Origin: Hygrocybe punicea
Taxonomy: Eukaryota; Basidiomycota; Agaricomycetes; Agaricales; Hygrophoraceae
DNA length: 64,000 nt
Reading direction: 5' to 3'
NCBI GenBank assembly: GCA_963556145.1
Contig: OY744465.1
Location: forward strand, 5,828,001 to 5,892,000
Both the position numbers and the translations under genes were made by a program. The notes beneath the pieces were generated by a model that saw only the letters and a list, made by a program, of their open reading frames with translations, was not told the DNA's origin and ran no database searches. Positions 1-10,694 of the stretch are shown here, piece after piece; the first letter of the stretch is position 1; each line of letters opens with the position of its first letter.

Positions 1-605
1 GCTATCGCCGCCCGCCGTTGCCTTTCCTCTTCCTCTGGGTCATTCTCAGGAGCATCTGTGCGCTCTGTAGGTGTGGATTCTACGATCCCAGAACTCTCCA
101 CTTGGGCTTCCGCAGCGACAGTGGGACTGTCAGACTGCGGATGAGGATCATGTGCTGCCGGTGCCTCGTGTTTGTCGTCCGCAGGAGAGGGCGAGACGAC
201 AGGGGGAGGGGGCTTCCACTTTGGCTTGTCTGTCGCGGGTTTGGGTGCAAGGGGCGGGGCAGGTGTGCCGAAAGCACCCTTGCCTTGAAGTGCGGCCATG
301 CGGTCACGCAAGCTCCCCGCCTTACCGATGCTCTCGCGGGCATCTGACGCAGACATGCCTCCAGGGTGGGCTCTCCCGGGGGAGACTGGGCTACGGTCGA
401 CTGACGCTGAACCTGTGCCTGAGCCTGAGCCCGAGCCTGGGGATTCTGGCGGGGAGGGGGCTTTTGGTTTCCATGTGAGACCGGCTGGTTTTGGGCGAGG
501 TAGTGGGTTGTTGGGTGGGGAGGGGGATGGTTTGTTCTCGAAGGCGGCAATTCTGTCGCGGAGGGATCCAGGTTTTGGTTTGGGCGGGGGAGTTTGGTCA
601 GACAT
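1..605 (-). CDS. 5' part of a BBC1/Aim21-like actin-patch protein, running off the left edge
   Basis: An open minus-strand frame starts at the ATG at 605-603 and has no stop before the window edge (about 201 codons). The product is proline- and serine-rich. It starts MSDQTPPPKPKPGSLRDRIA, has a second copy of the same motif (GSLRDRMAALQGKGAFG) near residue 100, and ends in an acidic stretch leading to EEEERQRRAAIA at the edge. Repeated SLRDRxAxL/F motifs, polyproline blocks and an ERQRRAAIAxR start are features I associate with fungal BBC1/Aim21-type regulators of Arp2/3 actin at cortical patches; the SH3 domain and C-terminus would lie outside the window. Coding bias is strong (high GC at third positions). 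The identification rests on these motifs only. A different proline-rich scaffold with the same short repeats remains possible. Confidence 0.55.
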   Translation of the reverse strand, partial: MSDQTPPPKPKPGSLRDRIAAFENKPSPSPPNNPLPRPKPAGLTWKPKAPSPPESPGSGSGSGTGSASVDRSPVSPGRAHPGGMSASDARESIGKAGSLRDRMAALQGKGAFGTPAPPLAPKPATDKPKWKPPPPVVSPSPADDKHEAPAAHDPHPQSDSPTVAAEAQVESSGIVESTPTERTDAPENDPEEEERQRRAAI

Positions 606-957
606 GCCAGTCGAACCTGAAATTGTGAGCGCTGTGCCTGTTCAGAGCTCTGGTTTCCCACGATAATTATCAACACTCAGGTTGTAACTCCGACTGTATA
701 AGTTTTGAGGACTCGACGATACCGATGCCACCGCTTACGGCTCGCTACAATCGAATCGTTGAAGAAATGGCTCAGACTTCCCCAGTCGTATCTGGATATC
801 GTTTGCAGCTCATGGCATTCTAATGTACATCGTGCTGTTCGAGATGGGCCAGCTACCGACCGAAGTTCAACACCAGATTTCGAAGAGAGCTGCTGATCTC
901 CAGTATGCAACTCAAGTTATCTTGCATGCGCTGCTTACCATAACCTGGCTACTTTGA

Positions 958-1328
958 AGCCGACAGGCTTCTTCCAAACTAGTGCGTTCGAATCAATATC
1001 TCTACCAATCTTTTCAACTCGTACCTGAGCTGCTAAGTCAAACAAGCCCTCTATAACCGCGGCTAAACATCGTGTCACAACCGACGAGCTAAACTCATTT
1101 GCCCGTGACCCATTCCAGCTCATCGGCAAGCAATTTATCCTTCACTCTACGGGGGACGCAGAATCCACAGAATCCGAAGGACTGTTATATGAAGTTGTTG
1201 GTGTCGGATCTTCGAAAGAAAGCGGGAAGTGGTACCAGGTGCAGCTTGAGGGCTGTGTTGACTCGATTTGCCTACAGAATCAAGAGATGGTTGATATGAT
1301 GAAGCGTAGTGTTTCGTTTGCGGTTTAA
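958..1328 (+). pseudogene. Decayed reading frame of unknown family
   Basis: One plus-strand frame carries coding-like sequence from about 958 to a TAA at 1326-1328, with a TGA near 1026. The last 80 residues look protein-like and include DPFQLIGKQFILHS, LYEVVGVGSSKESGKWYQVQ and NQEMVDMMKRS. No good start codon precedes the frame, and upstream pieces (around 820-950) are in other frames. It lies head to head with the BBC1-like gene. I do not recognise the family. It could be a 5'-truncated exon or the relic of a mobile-element protein. Confidence 0.35.
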
Positions 1329-1601
1329 GTATACATGTGGCTTGGAACAGCGAGCGATAAATGTTACACGAAGTATGTTGCTTTGCACAGCGACTTCAAG
1401 TGACTTGGAGTAGTGTTACCATTCGACGGTGCAAACGCAAAAATGGAGATGAGGATGTGGGTGAGCTCGAGTCCATATGACTATCACAGATTCTGTACCC
1501 GTCCTACTTCGTATACAGCGTTATGGGGGAAAATAATAAGGCCACCGTGCCATCCGTTAGCGAAGCCGACGTGAAAATCCAATTTTTTGTCCGAGCCTAT
1601 A
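1329..1601. other. Intergenic stretch with no gene seen
   Basis: No coding frame, RNA gene or clear repeat is visible apart from the MITE that begins at 1602. Confidence 0.5.
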
Positions 1602-1768
1602 CACTCAAACCCCTCTTTAATAACCCATACCCCTCATAATCCATACTCCCTTACATAGGAATTTGGAGTTACCAAGTTACATATCTCACCCAAATGCCTC
1701 CATACTCCCCCATACCCCATAGCCTTGGGGGGTGACCAAAGGGGTATGGGGTAAGAGGGGTTTGACTG
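1602..1768. mobile_element. 167-bp TA-flanked MITE (Tc1/mariner-like)
   Basis: The ends are near-perfect inverted repeats. The left end reads CACTCAAACCCCTCTT and the right end, reverse-complemented, reads CAGTCAAACCCCTCTTACCC. Both sides are flanked by TA (1600-1601 and 1769-1770). TA duplication with a CAGT-type terminus is typical of Tc1/mariner derivatives. The interior is a C-rich/G-rich low-complexity stretch built on CCCCATAC and has no coding capacity. Confidence 0.6.
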
Positions 1769-2170
1769 TATCGAGGTTTGATAGGGTAGAATCCTGTTTG
1801 CAATTTGTCAGACCCTTGCATTGGGCCTCAGTTGCGTTGCCATACCAGAGGTCATCGATCATCTAACAAACATATTGCGATTTTCGTATTTTGCTGATGG
1901 GCCACATCAACTGAATCGTGAAGCGTGAAGCTTGAAGTCTTCCGGCGTATCTTTCATCGTGTGGATTATTGAACATTCAACACACATTTTTGCGGTAGGT
2001 GAACCTCATCTCGACGACCGACGGCCTGACGGCCTGGAGTTAAGGAGCCCTTCCCGTTCGAATTTGCCTCCATTTCCGGGAAATGATTTCCCTGTGCCAC
2101 AGTGTCATCCCTATCTCTCACCGTTGGCATGCGATCAGCACAGACTTGGACCCGATTTCTATGCGCTGGG

Positions 2171-2178
2171 TATAAAAG
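2171..2178 (+). promoter_or_regulatory. TATA box of the secreted-protein gene
   Basis: TATAAAAG lies 105-112 bp upstream of the ATG at 2283, a normal distance for a fungal core promoter with a short 5' leader. The leader between them is free of ATG codons in good context. Confidence 0.6.
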
Positions 2179-2282
2179 CCACTTCGCAATCTCTGGAATT
2201 CCCCAGAGCTGGTCTCCCACATAATATCGACACACTCACGACATCCTCACGAACCCATCTATATCTTTTGCACACAATCACC

Positions 2283-2969
2283 ATGCGCTTCGCTTCGCTC
2301 ATCGCTGTTCTCGCCGTTGGTTTGACCCTCGCAGTCTCTGCGCCCCTCAAGGTATGGCAGCCCATCTGTTCTTCAGGCAGATTTCCTTCCGACTGATCTT
2401 CACTCCCATGCTGTGTAGGTTAGAGAAATCCATACAAACCAGATTCTTAGCAACTCGCGAAGGAGGTGAGCCCTTTCACCACGTCACCCCTCACATGCAC
2501 TAACATTTTAAAACCCAACGAGCGTCCTTGCCGACGACAACATCTCGCGCTTGACGAAGCGGTCAATCTTGAACAAACTGGATGTAAGTAACGCATAGTC
2601 TTGCATATTAATCCCAGAGCTTAATCCCAGATACTCTCCAGAGGAGAGGAGATTCTGTGCATGATTTGCAGGTAACGCACATACTACGAACTCAGTGTTC
2701 GTCTCCTCTCATCTCTTCCTTTCCAGACGCGATCTGATTCATCTGATGTCGCCTTGATCGATCCTGAGGCTGGACCTTCTGCTGCGAATCCGGACCGCGA
2801 CAACCAAGGCGGTAACCGACGAAAACAGCGTGTTTCTAAAACAATCTTAAAAGGGGCGAAAATAAGACAATTTGGGGAGCAAATAAAAGCGAAAATAAAA
2901 GGAGTTGGGGTGCAAGTTGCGAAAGTTGCGGCGAAAGCGAAGGCGGCATCCCCGGAAGTCAGTTGGTAG
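2283..2969 (+). CDS. Small secreted cationic protein, five exons
   Basis: I infer exons 2283-2351, 2419-2465, 2523-2583, 2642-2671 and 2727-2969, separated by introns of 55-67 nt that all start GT and end AG and keep one frame, giving about 149 residues. The protein begins with a classical signal peptide (MRFASLIAVLAVGLTLAVSA). It then has dibasic sites (NSRR, LTKRS, GNRRKQR) of the kind Kex2 cuts. The last 45 residues are lysine-rich with hydrophobic residues spaced at 3-4 positions (ILKGAKIRQFGEQIKAKIKG), suggesting a cationic amphipathic helix. No cysteine is present in the mature part. Cleavage after RRKQR would release a peptide with the look of a membrane-active or antimicrobial peptide; that role is inference from composition only. 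A TATA box lies upstream. The family is not recognised. The fourth exon is only 30 nt and is the least certain. Confidence 0.6.
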
Positions 2970-3396
2970 GTGGAGCTTCGTTAGGTATGGCAACAGGGAC
3001 TGATCAGCTCAAAATTCTCGACAGGGAGTGACCCGGAGATGTTATTATTGCCATTTTCAGTAATCTTAGCAGTCATCAATATATGCATTTTGTAAATAAT
3101 TGTTTTTAAATAAAAATATTTACTATAGTCTAATCATGCTTGAAAGAGCTTTGGGGGGACCCCACTGCTTGACTCAGAGCCCATGTGTACTCCCTCTTCA
3201 TCTTGAGCCTGTGCCCCCTTTTTTCTTTGGCACCTCGACCTTTGTCTCACTTAACCCCCTTTATCTTACTTACCCCTTTCACATTATATAAACACTTCTT
3301 GAGGTATACTCCTGTTCTCAGGACCTCTCAGCCTCACCTCGAGTAAGCTGTCTTTCCTCCATTTTCTTTTTCCTTTTTTTATGTCCTATTTTTCAG
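2970..3396. other. Intergenic stretch with one TATA-like box
   Basis: This holds the 3' flank of the secreted-protein gene, which is AT-rich, and a TATATAAA at 3285-3292 that could serve the following Gag-like frame. No gene is seen. Confidence 0.4.
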
Positions 3397-5739
3397 TTGC
3401 CTGCCGTTTCACGTTCTTCATTGTTGAGCCTCCCATCAATAAATTTCATGACTAATAATGAAGAATCTGTCAAGGTACAAACGCAAACGCAAAGCTCATC
3501 TTATAACGGAGGAACCACTACTGCCTCTGCAAAGGTCAGAAATGACTGCAACAGAATTGTGCAGGAATACAGAAGCAGAAGTCAAGACAAAATCTCAGCC
3601 ATCCTTGACCTCATGCTCATTCTGCCTTTCAACCAAGAGGACAACTATGCATCAAGACAAGCCTTTAGATCCTACTGCAGGATGCTTGACGACTTTGACA
3701 AATTACGCAGCAAGGGGCAAACCCACAAACCCGTTGGCTGAACTTGATGATGAGTTCCAAGAGACTGAAAACCAGGCTTCACGAGCCAACTGAACCATCT
3801 CGCCTGAATTTTTCGGTGAGCATGACCAGCCTTCCCAATTGAGGGAGCCTGCTAGAGCAACTAAGCACACCCTTGGAACAGATGATGACGAAGATGAAGA
3901 AAACACTCATGCTCCAAAACGGCGAGTCAATGTCTCTCTACTTCCGTGGGTCATCAGGCAATCGATCCATCCTATGGAACTCCCTGTTTCGCTCCAAGAA
4001 GTGAGAACCTCCATCGAAAACTACACAAGAGATGTCAAATTCACCATTAACTCCATCCTCAACTCCCCGGTGATGCGGTTTCCACGTCTATAACCCCGGA
4101 TAAAGAGATAATAAAAGATGAAAATGTCGCAAAGGTGCGAACGGGACTTGGAACACTCCCAACAATAACGCGATAATGCGTGATAATATGTGCGATCAAA
4201 TAAACAAACGTGGAGGGTCGCGAGGTAACGCGATATCGCAATGCAGTGATAAACAAGAATCAGAAGGCTTAGCTGGGTGTCCTAGATGACAGCGCGATAC
4301 GCAGCGATGATGCGACGAGACGAGGGTTCTACGCTACAACTTGGGTCGCGATAGTGGAGAGTGCGCAATGAGAAAAGACGCAGATTGGAATGGGAATGAC
4401 TGGATTTTTAAACTTAAGACGCAAACTAATGGGGAGGGGAGAACTGGGTTCTTCGTCGTTTATTTTCTACTACAGGACATTTTTTATACTCTAAAGGGAT
4501 AGGGGTTTAAGGGTGGATGAGTGAAATAGAAATGCAGCGAAATATTGCATGAAAGCGACGAAACGGGAATGGAATAGCGAAGGATTTGAAATAACGGCGA
4601 ATATCACATGAAAGTCGGCAAAAAGACGAAGATAAACTGGATGAATTACATTTCTGGTATCGGACTCGGTGTCCGAACGTATAGAACGTGTTTAACGGTC
4701 GTGTTTCAGCGTATTGAGACCGGGTTGCGCGGTTAAGATACAGCGAAGATGTCGCAGTCACGCATGCGTCGATCGGCGTAAGTCGCGCAAGTCGCGGGCG
4801 GCGCGCTGATGTTTCGCATGTACGCGGGACGCGGAAGAGTCGTAGGGAAAGTAGAATTGGATCCTATGAGAGATTCTGTGCCCAAAGGGAGAGACTGCGT
4901 ATCACCGGACTGCCCACAATTTCCAGTCTCGGAATGGACAAACCTCATTTCAGGCAGATCTGTTGATCTCAACCACATCATCTCCGGACTCTTTTCAGTT
5001 TCAGACCCCAAGCGACGCAAACGTATCAGTTCCCTTGAGATCTCCATTGGGAACACGACAGCTGCCAAAAGTGTCACATCCCATGGGGAAAGGATTACAG
5101 CCTGGGAACCCACCGTCAAAGCTACGATCTATGTATTCCCACTGCGACACAGTGAGCTCCACAAGTATGGAAAGTATATCTCTGGGCTCTTCGCAGCCCT
5201 CCCAGTTGACCAGCATCAATGGATCATCCATTTCGATAAAGGAATCCGTGTTAGAGTCGCGCAATGATGGGACCTCATGCTTACCGATGTCCATGAGTTT
5301 GCCGACCTTCAACTGCACTGGATCCAGTCCTGGGATGGACTACGAGGCCGTCAAGGTGACATCAAAAGCAAACAGCAACCTTTCCACAAGTGCGACCCGT
5401 GCCACTGCTGGAACGAGAGAAAATGCCCAAACAATGGGGCCAAATGTAACTATGCGCACGTATGCGCAAAATGTAATAACACCAGCCACTGATCGACAGA
5501 TTGTCCCTCAACAACCATCCAGAAGGTTTAGTCGTTGGGCTAACCAACCTAAATACGCAAGGGATTTTGTATGGGACCCAGTGATCCACCCCAAGTTGAC
5601 GATGGCCTTGGTGAGCACATTGGAATTACCACTCCCCTGTGTGCCCAACAATGAATTACACAACGCTTCCGCCAACTTCCATATCAGTTCGAGTTCGAGT
5701 TCCAGTCATTCTGGTTCTGGTTCAGCTCCCCAACCCTAG
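3397..5739 (+). pseudogene. Decayed Gag-like ORF with CCCH zinc fingers (tyrosine-recombinase/DIRS-type retroelement suspected)
   Basis: Coding pieces lie at 3397-3741, 3780-4070, 4909-5492 and about 5520-5739, in shifting frames. In order they show a helical N-terminal part (AFRSYCRMLDDFDKLR), an acidic linker (DDDEDEENTHAPKRR), a conserved core with SEWTNLISGRSVDLNHIIS and AALPVDQHQWIIHFDKGIRV, and a cysteine/histidine cluster (CHCWNERKCPNNGAKCNYAH followed by CAKCNNTSH). A C-terminal NQPKYARDFVWDPV segment precedes a serine run. I recognise this protein as a frequently repeated agaricomycete mobile-element ORF that normally precedes a reverse transcriptase; the DIRS assignment is tentative. 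It is broken by element G1 (between 4070 and 4905), by at least one frameshift near 3720, and by TGA codons at 5265 and after CNNTSH. No reverse transcriptase follows, so only a fragment of the element remains. Confidence 0.6.
4071..4904. mobile_element. Element G1, 834-bp non-autonomous element
   Basis: Ends are short inverted repeats (left TGATGCGG, right CGTATCA, i.e. TGATACG when reversed). It is flanked by CCGG at 4067-4070 and 4905-4908, consistent with a 4-bp target-site duplication inside the Gag-like gene. The same sequence recurs as G2 (55033-55870) at roughly 90% identity by eye, which fixes the boundaries independently. The interior is rich in CGCGATA/TATCGC motifs and has no long reading frame. 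Superfamily unknown. Confidence 0.75.
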
Positions 5740-6993
5740 GTGGGACTCAGATTACATGTACATGTTCAGACCTTCATTATTCTATCTGTCATGTGATGTG
5801 ACAAACAGAAGGTTTTACTTCAGTTAGAAGACAGAGTTTAGACAAAAGGTGTTAAATCATGAAGTGCAGAAGCAGGTCTTTAACAAGTTAAGTTACAGGG
5901 TTACATCACCAAATGTAGACTACTTCTGTACATTTTGAGATGTGGCTGTGTAGCTAGGTAGAAAAGGAAAGAAGCCAATAAGAAGAAAGAGGGTTGTGTC
6001 ATATAGACTACATAAGCAGAAGAAGGTCCTATGAGGAATAGATATAATGTAAGCAGAAAGAAAAAGGACATATGAGTAAGAAAAAAAAGATAAGCATAAA
6101 GCCATGACAAAGGAAGAAGGAGATATCACAGGTCATGGTCATGTTGTAGAGGGTACAGCCTCTGTAGCCACAGAAATCCACCATAATGCACATTCTACCA
6201 CTCATCCATGCACTCTATCCTAATCCAACTGTTATTACTCATCAATTCCAAACAAGTCTGGAACTGAATGCAGACCCAAATGCGCCAACCCCTCTCTGTC
6301 CAATCACTGGGCACCCATAATATCAGTTGCATTCACATGCCTACACACCCAGGATGCTATGACCTCTGTAGTATAAAAAGGACTCCCATATACTCATAGT
6401 AGATAGATACCTCATCAGGAAATCGGGGAGGCACCGGTATATTCAGGCGGAGTTGATAATTGATAAGCAGACTTGCAATGTCTTATCTGGCCAAATAAAT
6501 GCATTCAAGCACTTGACAATTGACTGCTGTATATAAGGGGCTACCATATACACCTAATTATTCCTCTGCAATCCCATTTTTTTACAGTCTTATAAAAGCT
6601 TGCCCATACATTATGATAAACATGTAATTATTCCTGTGAAATACCAAATTTTCGGAGTCTTACAATATACATCAGTACATCAGGAAAAGCTACTTTTTCT
6701 TGAATTGTCTTGCCAGTGCATCTTGCCAGTGCTTGTCTTGATTTCAAAATGTATTTCAGGACCTATGTTTTTCTGAGTGGCTCATAAGTTGTTTAATCGT
6801 GTAATCTAATAGTAATGGTAATATATACAAACTGGAATAGAGGCATTATGTGATGGAGTAGACTATTGCAACTTGAGTTCAGCCAGACTTTGCAATATGT
6901 TTCCTTCCTGATGTAGCTTCTCCCGTACACCCACCCTGCACCCCCACCTCCGAGTTTTCACGCGTCTGGCCTTGGGTTTAGGGGTGCTATTGC
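5740..6993. other. AT-rich stretch without a recognised gene
   Basis: No convincing reading frame is present. A TATAAAAAG box at 6372-6380 and several polyadenylation-like AATAAA stretches suggest an old LTR or promoter fragment, but I find no paired termini or target-site duplication. Confidence 0.3.
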
Positions 6994-7339
6994 CTTGCGG
7001 TTAGTGTTGCCGTAGTTCGGTTCTGAACCTAGCCGAACCCGGTTCAACCCCGAACTGAACCCGGGGTTCAGTCTAAGTTCAGCCAAATGCTGAACCGGAC
7101 CGCAGGTTCAGTTCCGGGTTTTGAGGCCCGCCGGATTTCCTGAACGGCTCCAAACCGCATCCAAACCGCGAACGCGGATATTTTTAAGGTATTTATTTCA
7201 TTTGTTTTTCATATTTCTTTATTTACTATTTCGTGTTAAACGGTATCATGTGACCATTGTAGCTTTCACGCAACACGGTCGCGGCAACATCAACGTGGGT
7301 TGAACACAACATCGCCAACATTGTGTTGTGTTCACCAAG

Positions 7340-7386
7340 GTAAGTTTCAATATTTTCTTTAACTTTACTGATATTATCTGTTACAG
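7340..7386 (+). other. Intron-like segment in element A1
   Basis: It reads GTAAGT at the 5' end, has a CTTTACTGAT branch-like site and ends TTACAG. The same position in A2 (21509-21555) and A3 (51478-51523, minus strand) carries a GT-AG segment of 46-47 nt with the same branch region, and the exon border GGAAACTYGACCGCGACCAC is conserved after it. Confidence 0.6.
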
Positions 7387-7863
7387 GAAACTTGACCGCG
7401 ACCACATCGCGAGCACACCACCCGGCACAACATGGATCCCAATGCCAACAACAACGACGGCAATGGCAACTTCAACAACAATGATGGCAACGGCAACGGC
7501 AACGACGACGATGGCAACGGCCATCAGCAGTGCCGGCAGCAGCAGAAGCGCCTGCAACAGCAGCAGCAGCAATGCTGGCAGCAGCAGCCGTGGCAGGAAC
7601 ACCACCGTGACCATACCACCACCCAAAGAGAAGTGCCGACAGCAGCAGCTGCTGCTAAGCCATCCAATGCCAACGGACACGAGACAGCCGCAACACCACC
7701 ACCACCAGCGGCGGCAAGGCAACGACAACGGCAATGGCCAGCAGCAGCAGCAGCAGCAGCAGCAACAGCGGCAGCGGCAACAGCGACAACAGCAGCAGCG
7801 GCAGCAAGGCAACGGCGACGGCGATGGCCAGCAGCAGCAGCAACAGCAGCCATGGCAACGGCG

Positions 7864-7899
<36 letters not shown>

Positions 7900-7949
7900 A
7901 TGGCAGCAACACCACCACAACCATACCCCCACCCCGATGAGGACAACGG

Positions 7950-9640
7950 TGTTATGTGAATGTTTGTTTCACCAAGAATTACCGGAGTTGACTTTGTTCA
8001 GGTATCTTCTTGTTGTTCGTGGGTTTCTAATATCTAAATAACCTATCAGGAAGGGGTGTGTGGGTATATGTACTATATGAATCAATAGAATGTAATAGTG
8101 AGGTCTCTTCAATTAAGAATTGAGACTTTGAGTAGGTATGAATAGTAATTGGGTGTGTGATGTACTGAAAATACTAATATTCACTACTGGAATATAAAAT
8201 ATGAACTAATGAATACTGATAACAATATTCACCAGTTGAATATGGATGGTTTTGGTTACAGGGCCTATTCAATTAAGAGTATCTCTGGGTATTATAATAT
8301 CTGACTTAAATCCGAAGCTTCAAACGCACATTGGCTACTAGTTCAGGGATATCTTTAATACCTTTTGAATACTCTGTTTTGTTTAGGATGAAACCTTAAC
8401 CTTATAAGTGTATCTAGCTGACTAATGCTGACTAATGAATTGATTGGACTGAGTGAACTGGGTGAATTCTCCTTGATGACAAGGGGAACTCAGAGAATGA
8501 TAGAATAAGAGTGAACTAGACTGGATTGCAAGCACTAGCTACTACAATGAGTAACTACTAGCACTAAGAGAATGAGGGATCACACTGTGTGAACCCAACT
8601 GAGAGTGACTACTGAGTGGTGAGGGGGGAAATCCTACTGACTACTGGAATTTGGGGGCCCTATTTATACTGTTGGAGAACAATGGGGGACTGAGAACAAT
8701 GGGAAAGTGAGAACAATAGGACTGAGTCATGAGAACAATGGATGGCATCAAAGAGGCTGTGAACAATGAGCTCTATCCAGGCTCCTACCAAGCCGACACT
8801 GAGAGGGTGAGAGGCGGTTTAAATTTCCCACTGCATGGGCATGGCAATGCACGGGCCAGGCAACTTCCGAAATTTATGTCTCCGCCATTTTTAAATTCAA
8901 AGTCAGAACTCTTAATCCTCTCAACCCTCTCAGCAGCAGTACTGAAGAGGGTCGAGAGGATTAAGAGTACTGAGTTTAAATATGATACCTTCGGAGACCA
9001 AATTTTTCAGAAGATGCCTTGTCCATATGCTTGCCCATGCAGTGGGATACTGCCTCTCACCCTCTGAAGACCGGTTTGGTAGGAGCCTGGGCTCTATCTC
9101 CATTTGGACTGTTTAGAACAATAGCCTGCTCAGAACAATAGACCATTGTCTTTATGTAAGCAGACTATCACAATCACTCTCTGATGCATCCTATCTTATC
9201 ATTATCTTATCATCCTCTTGTTCACATCTTATCTAAGCATTTCCCATTATCTAGCTGAGCCGCTTTTGATCAATACAAGTAAACAAGATTTGTAATCAAT
9301 CCATTACTGCTAATATAGGTAAGAATGCTAGTTGGGCTTGTCTCCTTGCACGTGCAATACAGAGAAATATATAATAAATACTAATGAGTGGGGGATGTGC
9401 CTCTGTGCACCATACATAAACGGCTAAGTCTGGGCATTGCTAGTGAAGCCATAATAAATGATATAAAGGTAAGCATATATGCTATCTGTGTCTGTTCACT
9501 AGCATGCGTAATGTGGAAAGGCATAGAATGGGTACTAATGAGTGTAGGTGTGCATCCATAGTGTTGCACTTAAATATCTAAGTCCGTGGTCCGATGGTAA
9601 ACCCATGACATTACACCCAAAAACACTTGGGGTCATGACA
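7950..9640. mobile_element. LTR-type insertion (probable solo LTR) inside A1
   Basis: The insertion begins TGTTATG and ends CATGACA, a TG...CA pair with short inverted termini. ACGG flanks it on both sides (7946-7949 and 9641-9644). No gag or pol coding sequence is inside, and no second copy of the end sequence is present, so a solo LTR is the simplest reading. About 1.37 kb remains after subtracting the foldback element at 8777-9090. A TATTTATA box lies near 8650. Confidence 0.5.
8777..9090. mobile_element. 314-bp foldback MITE nested in the LTR
   Basis: The element is one long imperfect palindrome. The left arm starts CCAGGCTCCTACCAA and the right arm ends TTGGTAGGAGCCTGG. Pairing continues through GAGAGGGTGAGAGGC, CCCACTGCATGGGCA and CTCTTAATCCTCTC to the centre. 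GCTCTAT is repeated at both sides (8770-8776 and 9091-9097), giving a 7-8 bp duplication. No coding potential. Confidence 0.75.
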
Positions 9641-9747
9641 ACGGTTGGCAGCAGCAGCGCCGGCAATGCCAGGCAGGGACCATGGGACAAGACCCCCCGT
9701 TCCTCCACATCCCTCAGGGACACTGGAGGGCTCCCCAGCACCCATCT

Positions 9748-9800
9748 ACCTCGCGAAGTGCAGCGCCGTATCTATTGATATGTGCCTGCCATTCGCGAGG
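9748..9800. repeat. Palindromic module P2 in A1
   Basis: Outer arms ACCTCGCGAA and TTCGCGAGG enclose a centre GTATCTATTGATAT. It matches A2 (22119) and A3 (50705) and, in outer arms and centre only, modules in elements C, D, E and F. Confidence 0.7.
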
Positions 9801-9978
9801 AGAACGGATGGGGTGAGCCCACCTCGGTCTGGGTTTCAGACGAACGCGGAGAGATGGTTCGATGCCGTCTGGGTCCGGGTTTGGCCATGCGCCAAACCGG
9901 ACTCGAAGTTCAGTTCGCGGTTCCACCAAAAAGGGTCGGAACCAGACCGAACTGAACTTCGGCAACACTACTTGCGGT

Positions 9979-10694
9979 GTAGAGACTGGTATCTCCCTGG
10001 GCATGTATTCCCTCTATTTCCTCTATTCTACATTCCTTCAGTTTGCTCTTCTCACTTTCCAATCACCTCTCCCAGTTCTCCCCCTTGTTTCTTGTTATAG
10101 ATACTATATAGTACCTATATAGTGGCTTGTGTCCATAGTTACAAACAACAAGAGATTCTTGGGTTTTTACCCCATTGACAAAACTCGCAAAACACTGAGA
10201 TTATGCGCCTACAAAGGCTGCTCTCTCTACAACTGGAGCCCACTGCGAAGACTGTCAAGTCTCTTCTCTCTTTCTGTTTTTATCTTGTTTTTGCCATTTT
10301 TCACATCAACACCCCCCTTTTTCGGCAACAAAAGACTACCTGCGCCCCGACGTCGACACTTCATAGCTTCACAGCTTCCCCAAGATGTTCTCAGTACTTG
10401 ACTTGCTTATCTATACCTTTCTCATGCCTCTCCGATGGCAGCTCTTCCCTCTCGCGAGTTTTAGAGTCACGGAATCGTCACATGCCGATGCACCCGACAT
10501 TCTCTTGTTATCACTTTTCCTCAGTCTCAGTCTCTCGTTTTCATATATATTCATCTTCTACCTTATAGTCCACCTCCATCTCTTCATCTTCCAACTGACT
10601 ACAGCCCTCGATGCCCCCAAAAACACCCAAAATGTCCAAAATGTTGTGCAAGCACCCAAAACGAGTCAGGTTCAAGAAGAACACGTTGAATTAG
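9979..10694. other. Stretch without a supported gene
   Basis: Short frames only. A start MPPKTPKMSKMLCKHPKRVR at 10610 runs into a stop after 27 codons; it could be a first exon of the proline-rich frame downstream, but no clear splice pair joins them. Confidence 0.3.

Larger units (their letters stand above)
7002..9970. mobile_element. Element A1, hAT-like non-autonomous element interrupted by an LTR
   Basis: The left end is TAGTGTTGCCGTAGTTCGGT and the reversed right end TAGTGTTGCCGAAGTTCAGT. A perfect 8-bp duplication CTTGCGGT flanks it (6994-7001 and 9971-9978), the hallmark of hAT transposition. Both ends hold many GGTTC/GAACC subterminal repeats. Removing the LTR insertion (7950-9640) leaves about 1.27 kb, matching A2 and A3. 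Inside are a 47-nt intron-like segment (7340-7386), CAG/CAA/CAC triplet repeats (about 7505-7930) and a palindromic module (9748-9800). The long frames in the triplet zone on both strands are artefacts of the repeat. Confidence 0.85.

Noticed and set aside
1932..2396. 154-residue frame starting 350 bp upstream of the secreted protein's ATG
   Set aside because: It would read through the TATA box and leader; the ATG at 2283 directly starts a textbook signal peptide and is followed by a GT donor.
5901..6129. Phe/Leu/Ser-rich minus-strand frames resembling a membrane protein
   Set aside because: AT-rich, two overlapping frames with the same look, no splice or promoter support.
5740..6900. Possible LTR with TATAAAAAG at 6372
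   Set aside because: No paired TG...CA ends or target duplication could be found.
7328..8041. Long open frames on both strands made of Gln, Ser, Ala, Pro or Leu runs (also near 15600-16250, 21550-22280 and 50700-51650)
   Set aside because: They are produced by triplet repeats that are open in many frames at once; no frame is preferred and they lie inside non-autonomous elements.
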